Positions 1-4,949 of a stretch of 6,277 bases of DNA are shown here, in pieces (positions within the stretch are counted from its first letter, which is position 1; each line of letters opens with the position of its first letter). The notes beneath the pieces were generated by a model. The model was given only the letters and a program-made list of their open reading frames with translations, was not told the origin of the DNA and ran no database searches. Origin of the DNA: Candidatus Njordarchaeum guaymasense (GTDB lineage Archaea > Asgardarchaeota > Njordarchaeia > Njordarchaeales > Njordarchaeaceae); the NCBI GenBank assembly GCA_030587605.1, contig JAUQYT010000004.1:1-6277 (forward strand). The letters are read 5' to 3'. The translations under genes and the position numbers were made by a program.

Positions 1-1106
1 CAGGCCAAGGTTTGAAAATGCATTTCGTGTGGATGTCGTTTGCAGCATTTTTTTGGCTTAGTCTCGGAAGCTTCGCGATACCGCTTGTAGTTTTACCGCC
101 GCTCTCATTGATCTGGCGGGCCCTTGACGTCCACCGGTTTTGGCTTTACTTGAGCATACCAATGAGCATCCTTTCCGCAATAGGGCTGGAACAACTGTTT
201 GTGAGAAGAACTCGCTTCCTCATTAGGAGATATTGGTTGGTCCCTGTCGTCCTAATAGGAATCATCCTGTCTGGCGGTTGCGTGAAGGTCTGGTATGCGA
301 CGACTCAGAACATAAGTGAATTTCTACCATACCCTGCTGCAAACAGAGATATTCCGGCAGGACTGATTACCTATTTCAAGTCCGATCCTACCTACGCTAG
401 GATTCTCGCGGTCAGATGCCCGCTGTGGATATACGTGCTTCCATACTACACCAACAAACCGTTGGTCGACGGCTGGTACCCGCAGGACAAACTGCTGAGG
501 CCCCTGCTAGAGATAGATGACTATAGAATCTTAGATCTTGAATCCGCAGGACCAGTAGACCCTGAATCTCCAAACAGAACAAAGATTTGGAAGGACCTGA
601 TGCTCAAGTCAAAGCTGTTCGCAATCAAGTGGGTCATGGTCGGGGAGGTTGCCGAAGACATAAGATTGAACCTTTTCAACGGATCCTACTTTGAATTGGA
701 CGCGCAATTCCCATACCAAGAAAGCACAATCACGGTGTACCGATCGTCTGAACTGATAGAGATGGTCGAGTTGATTCCTCCGGATGCGGGAAAAGTCGTC
801 TTGAGTCGTGATGGCCCAGATGTGCTTACGTTGAAACTTGATGTTCGAGGCAATTCCGCGCTGATTATCAAGGAGGCTTACTTCCCCACTTGGCGTGCGA
901 TCTCAGGTGGTGCTCCTCTCGATGTTACCGCTGACTCAGAAGGCTTCATGACAATGAGGATCGCGGCGGGGGCCAGAGAAATCAAGCTGTACCACAAGCC
1001 CATTGATTTCAGTGTCTACTATGTATCAGCTGCTACTCTGGCAGTCTTGTTACTGCTCGTGGGATTGGATCTTGCCAAAAGAAGAATCCCTGCAGGGAGG
1101 GTTTGA
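1..1106 (+). CDS. C-terminal part of a GT-C/YfhO-like (PTPS-related) membrane protein, 5' end outside window
   Basis: The reading frame is open from the first full codon at base 3, with no stop before the window edge, so this is the 3' part of a longer gene. The TTG at 12 and ATG at 18 are probably internal. Counting from the TTG, residues 3-35 and 42-60 are membrane helices joined by a short loop with LDVHRF. An acidic-x-x-RF element before the last helices is typical of archaeal YfhO/PTPS-related multi-pass proteins. A further helix (about 74-90) follows, then an extracytoplasmic domain of roughly 240 residues. That domain ends in a beta-rich segment with IIKEAYFPTW and an LY strand (about 284-328), as in the C-terminal domains of this family. 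A last helix (333-353) and a basic tail (AKRR) close the protein. Family members are thought to belong to the GT-C glycosyltransferase fold, acting on lipid-linked sugars at the outer face of the membrane; the substrate cannot be told. The next gene overlaps its stop by 4 nt, which suggests an operon. The family call is from remembered patterns. Confidence 0.8.
   Translation, partial: GQGLKMHFVWMSFAAFFWLSLGSFAIPLVVLPPLSLIWRALDVHRFWLYLSIPMSILSAIGLEQLFVRRTRFLIRRYWLVPVVLIGIILSGGCVKVWYATTQNISEFLPYPAANRDIPAGLITYFKSDPTYARILAVRCPLWIYVLPYYTNKPLVDGWYPQDKLLRPLLEIDDYRILDLESAGPVDPESPNRTKIWKDLMLKSKLFAIKWVMVGEVAEDIRLNLFNGSYFELDAQFPYQESTITVYRSSELIEMVELIPPDAGKVVLSRDGPDVLTLKLDVRGNSALIIKEAYFPTWRAISGGAPLDVTADSEGFMTMRIAAGAREIKLYHKPIDFSVYYVSAATLAVLLLLVGLDLAKRRIPAGRV
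1094..1101 (+). promoter_or_regulatory. Purine-rich Shine-Dalgarno-like site before the GT87-like gene
   Basis: AGGGAGGG lies at the very end of the upstream gene and is the best Shine-Dalgarno-like match near the gene junction. It is only one or two bases from the TTG at 1103, closer than usual, so it either supports an unusual coupled start or is just part of the upstream coding sequence. Confidence 0.3.
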
Positions 1107-2350
1107 TCCTGACTGTCAAAGGCAGTGCGGCTTCCTCGACAAGTGAGGAAGCAATTCTCAGAATTGGATACCTTTCAACAGGTAGTTTTTGCCTTTACGA
1201 GGGGTTCCAAACCTGGGTGCGCGGACAAATCGAGTCGAATCCGGAAGTAGTCATATACTGTCTTGTAATATACGCAATCTCCTTTACAGCGCTAGCCTTG
1301 GCGTTTTCTGGCCTGACATATGCTGAAAAGCTGAGAGATTTTATCCCAGTATCGCTTTTGGCTGTTATGCTTATCAGCGCTTATGTCCTATTTCAGATCC
1401 AGTACAAAGGCGCGTACAGAACCGACTCATTGGCGTTCACTCACTACGCCGCCGATATCCTCGTCGAGAAAGGACTAAACCCTTATCCACTCGACCTCCA
1501 AGATGCCTTACACAAATTCGAGGTTAACCCACTCTACATAACACTAACACCCTCAGGGGACATATCGACGAACCTGGCCTATCCGGCACTCCACTTCCTT
1601 ACTTTCGTCCCGTTCGTTGCAGTCGGACTTAAGGACATGAGATGGGTTCTTTTCCTGTTCGAAATAGCTACGGCGGTCACTCTCTACTACAAGGCGCCTA
1701 GGGAACTGAGACCGATTGTACTATTGCCTATCTTTGTCAGCGCAGACCTCGCAATTGACTTCAATGCTGGGTCGGTCACAGACTTCTTATGGGTGTTGCC
1801 TATGGTGTTGGCCGCTTTCTCTATGGATGATCCATTTCGAGGCGGCATCTTCTATGGAGTCGCGTGCGCCATGAAGCAGCAACCTTGGATCGTCGCCCCA
1901 TTCACACTCATATGGATGTTCAACCTCAAGAAGGGGAGCCTGATAGTGAGAACTTCAAACGTGCTCAAGTTTGTTGGAGCAACCGCGATCAGCTTCGTCG
2001 TGCCGAATCTTCTCTTTATCGCTAAGGATCCAGGCGCATGGTTTTCAGGTATACTGACACCGGCCTCCAGTGGGCTAGTAATTCTCAGCCAAGGGCTGTC
2101 AATGTTAACACAGGCAGGGATCGCAGCTCTCCCGCCAATGTTCTACTTGGGAACCACAGCCGCAATCTTCCTGACACTGGTCGCCAACTACTTTGTATAC
2201 TTTGACAAGTTGAAGCACTTGATTTGGATCTTTCCAGCTGTGACGATGTGGTTCTCTCAGAGGGCGCTCCAAAACTACTTCATGTATTGGATACCGGTAA
2301 TGGTGGCGGAAGTACTCATACTATACTTTGAACAGCGGAACCGTGCGTGA
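1103..2350 (+). CDS. GT87-like multi-pass membrane glycosyltransferase (GT-C fold)
   Basis: This is a polytopic membrane protein of 415 residues with about nine to eleven hydrophobic helices. After the first helices (about 49-70 and 80-98), an outside loop carries TDSLAFTHYAA (107-117) and GLNPYP (124-129). The Asp at 108 sits where GT-C enzymes keep their catalytic or metal-binding acid. Further family-like elements are YPALHF (160-165), KDMRW (177-181) and CAMKQQPW (255-262), the last resembling the conserved Lys-Gln motif of GT87/DUF2029-type proteins. The likely role is moving a sugar, perhaps mannose, from a polyprenyl-phosphate donor onto a glycolipid or glycoprotein on the outer membrane face. 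The donor and acceptor are inference. The start is unsure. TTG at 1103 gives a 4-nt overlap with the upstream stop. GTG at 1217 (residue 39) has GAGGGG 12 nt upstream and would remove a polar stretch before the first helix. The next, broken gene also overlapped it by 4 nt. Confidence 0.82.
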   Translation: MILTVKGSAASSTSEEAILRIGYLSTGSFCLYEGFQTWVRGQIESNPEVVIYCLVIYAISFTALALAFSGLTYAEKLRDFIPVSLLAVMLISAYVLFQIQYKGAYRTDSLAFTHYAADILVEKGLNPYPLDLQDALHKFEVNPLYITLTPSGDISTNLAYPALHFLTFVPFVAVGLKDMRWVLFLFEIATAVTLYYKAPRELRPIVLLPIFVSADLAIDFNAGSVTDFLWVLPMVLAAFSMDDPFRGGIFYGVACAMKQQPWIVAPFTLIWMFNLKKGSLIVRTSNVLKFVGATAISFVVPNLLFIAKDPGAWFSGILTPASSGLVILSQGLSMLTQAGIAALPPMFYLGTTAAIFLTLVANYFVYFDKLKHLIWIFPAVTMWFSQRALQNYFMYWIPVMVAEVLILYFEQRNRA

Positions 2351-3026
2351 GGAAAGCAATTAGAAGAGTTTTCGCTCCGTTTTCAATGCTCGTTTGTGCT
2401 GAGATGAGCGCCGTTCTCTTCACACCGCTGTACCGGGCACCTCAGAATCTCCTGCGATAGTCAATCCGAGATTCAAGTACTGGACGACTGATCCAGTCCT
2501 GAAGTTCATGAGGCCACTGATGTGGGAAGCGTATCCGTTGATAGGATCGAATGATCGAGCTTTCATTCGGTTCTGTCCAGGGCTGCATGTATATCAAAGA
2601 TGACGCAATTGATGCATATGATTGGGCGACTATCACCGTTAGGCGAAACCCTCGTAGGAGAAATACAAGGCAGCTCTTTGATGGTAGCTTGGAAACGTGG
2701 GGATATCTAACCTTTCTGTGCGAGCGCCACAGCGATTCGGGCCATCCTGAAAAGGTCTTTGAGGTGGAGGTCAATGACGGAAGCAACATATTGTGGATTG
2801 TTTTTCGGATCAGCCCGATCTGGTCCATCAGATTGAACGGGACAGGATCGTCATAGTCAGCACGCTGGTCAACCGATGGCCGTATCGCGAAATACGAGTA
2901 GGCAAACACTACCGTGAAGCGGGCTGGCGCCTCACTTGAGAGGTTGCTTTGACTCTCTTGGTCGGTGAAACGGAAGACTTTCGTGGAGAGTATTTAGGTT
3001 TCTTTCAGGAAATCCGAGTCACATGA
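2347..3026 (+). pseudogene. Degraded gene for a membrane-anchored extracytoplasmic protein: three frame changes and an in-frame stop
   Basis: No intact gene covers these 680 bases, but protein-like sequence runs through them in alternating forward frames. Piece 1 starts at GTG 2347 (GTGA overlap with the preceding stop). It gives a basic start (RKAIRRVF) and a hydrophobic anchor, and stops at 2458-2460. Piece 2 (about 2448-2603) contains IVNPRFKYWTTDPV. Piece 3 (about 2575-2805) contains DAYDWATITVRRN, SLETWGYLTF and KVFEVEVNDGSNILWIVF. Piece 4 (2802 onward) continues with FSDQPDLVHQ, RIVIVSTLVNRW and REIRVGKHYREAGWRL. It meets TGA at 2937-2939, then goes on in the same frame with EVALTLLVGETEDF and GFFQEIRVT to TGA 3024-3026. 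Joined, this is about 225 residues: one N-terminal anchor plus a beta-rich outside domain, perhaps a carbohydrate-binding-like sandwich. The family is not recognised. The gene position suggests it once belonged to the glycosyltransferase operon. Assembly errors could explain one or two breaks, but four make true decay more likely. Confidence 0.65.
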
Positions 3027-3085
3027 ATGATGCTACGTGGTCGCCGAGAGGCAAGCTATGAGCTCTCGTTGCCCGTTCCACCAAG

Positions 3086-3095
3086 CATTAATACC
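3086..3095 (+). promoter_or_regulatory. Possible TATA box for the 205-residue membrane protein gene
   Basis: CATTAATACC, with core TTAATA at 3088-3093, lies about 34 nt before the ATG at 3125. With the usual archaeal spacing of about 25 nt from TATA to transcription start, the transcript would begin close to 3115-3118, giving a very short leader. This fits the lack of a well-spaced Shine-Dalgarno site before this gene. It is also the first gap after the broken operon. It is a weak, AT-poor match, called on position as much as on sequence. Confidence 0.3.
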
Positions 3096-3124
3096 GCGTT
3101 AGTAATGAACTTGCCCTGAGGCGA

Positions 3125-3742
3125 ATGATCTTGGGAGACTCAGACCTCGGCGACGAACATGAAGCGGCCGTCCTGGCACACGGGATCTCAGGCACGCTCC
3201 GAGCGATTGTCTCAGAACGATATCTCATGACCACTCTCTCATGGCTGTCTGGAGCAGCCGCAATTGTGGTACTGTTGGCAAACACCTTGAAGGCAACCCC
3301 GCCGTACGTCGTAGGAGACGCACTTGTTTCCGTGGAGGTCTATGTTCTTCCTGGAATGTACATGAAGCCCATGACGCTTTTCACTTTTCTGTTCTTTCTG
3401 TCTTATGCCTTTGGTCTCAATTCGGCATCTACGAGAAGACGGTTCATGGAGATGCCCTCTCGAGCCAGGAGCGTCGTGTATATATCTGCTTGGCTGTTCG
3501 CGATGGGAAGTGGGTTTGAAATAGTTTACCACATTGTTCTTTGGTCTGCGGCTCTGGCGGTTCAGGGTTTGCAGAACCCGGATGTCATTGTTAATCCTTG
3601 GCCCAACAATCCGTATCCCATAAACGTGGTTTTTTCTGGGAAGCTTGTTGTCTTGATCTTTGCCCTCTCATGCTTCACAATAGACTATATCAGAAGGACA
3701 GAAAGAGAGAAAGAGCGGGAGCTGAAACAGCAGGTACATTAG
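3125..3742 (+). CDS. Four-helix membrane protein of unknown function, upstream neighbour of archaeosortase
   Basis: I do not recognise this 205-residue protein's family. It has a polar, acidic N-terminus (residues 1-36) and four predicted membrane helices at about 38-54, 82-99, 117-147 and 168-187. A strongly charged C-terminal tail (RRTEREKERELKQQ) ends it. The loop between helices 1 and 2 is about 27 residues. The loop between helices 3 and 4 holds NPWPNNPYPINVVF (157-170), whose density of Pro, Asn and Trp suggests a conserved functional element. Helix 3 has polar residues E132 and H136 in a hydrophobic setting (GFEIVYH), which may be functional. The ATG at 3125 is the first start after an in-frame stop at 3089-3091. 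TGAGG just before it is too close for a normal ribosome site, so near-leaderless translation is possible. The gap to the archaeosortase gene is 118 nt. A role as a partner or accessory of the archaeosortase is inference from position only. Confidence 0.8.
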   Translation: MILGDSDLGDEHEAAVLAHGISGTLRAIVSERYLMTTLSWLSGAAAIVVLLANTLKATPPYVVGDALVSVEVYVLPGMYMKPMTLFTFLFFLSYAFGLNSASTRRRFMEMPSRARSVVYISAWLFAMGSGFEIVYHIVLWSAALAVQGLQNPDVIVNPWPNNPYPINVVFSGKLVVLIFALSCFTIDYIRRTEREKERELKQQVH

Positions 3743-3860
3743 ATCGACTTGATTGGAGAGACCTTAGAACCGACCCTCCTGGCGCACAACCGTGCTATTC
3801 CCGACAATGGTCGGCCCCTAATGAGACGCCATGAGCCTTTGACGAGAAGAGCGTGGAACA

Positions 3861-4949
3861 ATGTCTATCATTAGTTCCGCTTACCGTGATCTGAGCAAGT
3901 TTTTCGAGAAGGCAAAGGTGACGCTGCCAAGCGGTTCCGAGTTTCTTCTGATGAGCTTAACTCCCGTAGCGATTCTGTGGACAATCGCGCCGGCCAGCTT
4001 CGTTTCAGGATGGAATGAAGGACGGAGCGGCCTGCTATTCGCTGCATTCTTTGTCGTATTGGAGTGGTACGACGGAAGGAAGGAGTTTCACAGACGATTA
4101 GACAAGAGAGTTCTAACGATATGGCTTTTCGCAGTTTCCTCCCTTGTGCTGTACTATGTTGCCGTCTTCTTTATGGGCCTCAACGATACGATTGCCAGGA
4201 CAGGTGTACTGCTCGGATTGCCTGAAATGCCGAAGATGTTCAGTTGGGTATCGATGTGGGAGCACCTAGTCTTTGTCTCGTATCTCCTGGCCATCTTCCT
4301 TTCTGCCTACGGAGCTTCAAAGCTTGTTAGGATGATAACTCCTGTAGCATATCTAATTGGGATGGCAATAATATTCGTTCTAGATGCTGCTTTCCCCTAT
4401 GCTTCACTGGGTCCTCTGCAAGCGGTTGTCCATGTGATCGTACCCATCGATGTATCTCTCCTGGGACTTTCAGGAATAAAAGCCATCTGGCACCCTGAGT
4501 CATCGAGACTCTTCATTTTCGTGACAAGAGAAGGGGTGCAATGGTTCAGGGGAGCATTAGATTTCTTCTGGCCATGCGTGGGCGTTCATAGCATGATAAT
4601 CTTCTTTATGATCATCACGGTACTAGTCGCGAAGATTGATGCCCCACGAAAGAGGAAAGTCTTGTATTCGGCAACCGGAGCTTTAGGAACATTTTCAGTG
4701 AATGTGTTCCGGATCTACCTTGTATCCTACTACGTGGCGACTGAAGGAGTTGCCAGAGCGAAAGCTTTCCACGAGTCTGCTGGAGAAATATTGTTCATGG
4801 TGTGGGCAGTTCTATTTCTGCTGATCGTGGTCAAGATAGAAGACTTGATTTATGCTAGGCAAGCTACCAAAGCCTCCGCTGAAAGAACTAGAGTTGGAAA
4901 GACACTGTCGCTCCTAAGCGCACATGGTGATCCGCATAATGAGACATAG
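3861..4949 (+). CDS. Exosortase/archaeosortase-family membrane transpeptidase
   Basis: This 362-residue protein has about nine membrane helices (roughly 29-48, 56-69, 84-106, 133-152, 157-177, 184-203, 241-258, 267-292 and 308-327). The three catalytic elements of the exosortase/archaeosortase family appear in order: WPCVGVHS with Cys239, NVFRI with Arg284, and FHESAG with His304. In known members the Cys cuts a C-terminal sorting signal (a short motif, one helix and a basic cluster) of a surface protein and passes the protein to a lipid or other acceptor. WNEGRSG (51-57) near the N-terminus also fits the family. The N-terminal 28 residues and the charged C-terminal tail (about 331-362) are probably cytoplasmic. 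ATG 3861 is the only ATG after an in-frame stop at 3840-3842, and no clear Shine-Dalgarno site precedes it. The next gene starts inside its last codons, so the two are probably translated together. The subfamily and target motif cannot be assigned from sequence alone. Confidence 0.9.
   Translation: MSIISSAYRDLSKFFEKAKVTLPSGSEFLLMSLTPVAILWTIAPASFVSGWNEGRSGLLFAAFFVVLEWYDGRKEFHRRLDKRVLTIWLFAVSSLVLYYVAVFFMGLNDTIARTGVLLGLPEMPKMFSWVSMWEHLVFVSYLLAIFLSAYGASKLVRMITPVAYLIGMAIIFVLDAAFPYASLGPLQAVVHVIVPIDVSLLGLSGIKAIWHPESSRLFIFVTREGVQWFRGALDFFWPCVGVHSMIIFFMIITVLVAKIDAPRKRKVLYSATGALGTFSVNVFRIYLVSYYVATEGVARAKAFHESAGEILFMVWAVLFLLIVVKIEDLIYARQATKASAERTRVGKTLSLLSAHGDPHNET
4926..4933 (+). promoter_or_regulatory. 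Shine-Dalgarno site (GGTGATCC) that fixes the start of the receptor-ATPase gene
   Basis: GGTGATCC is fully complementary to the GGATCACC stretch at the 3' end of archaeal 16S rRNA. It stands 5 nt before the ATG at 4939 and lies inside the end of the archaeosortase gene. It favours ATG 4939 over the in-frame ATG at 4924, which would overlap the site itself. Confidence 0.6.

Noticed and set aside
2551..2856. 101-codon plus-strand open frame as a separate small gene
   Set aside because: Its start falls inside the preceding piece of the broken gene, and its end (after WIVF) is a frame-shifted tail. The middle is a fragment of the longer decayed gene, not an independent gene.
2442..2909. 155-codon minus-strand open frame across the apparent gap
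   Set aside because: It lies antisense to the broken forward-strand gene, whose pieces look much more protein-like. The minus-strand product has no helices, motifs or coherent domain pattern.
3239..3532. Open frames on both strands within the four-helix protein gene
   Set aside because: They are shadows of the real membrane-protein frame. Their products are Arg/Cys/His-rich without structure.
3801..3814. Small hairpin (CCGAC, 4-nt loop, GTCGG) between the four-helix and archaeosortase genes
   Set aside because: The stem is only 5 bp and no T-rich run follows, so it does not support a terminator call.
3743..3872. In-frame open stretch of 43 codons after the stop of the four-helix protein
   Set aside because: A stretch of this length without a stop is expected fairly often by chance, and the translated sequence shows no helix or motif. 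It was not treated as a C-terminal extension.
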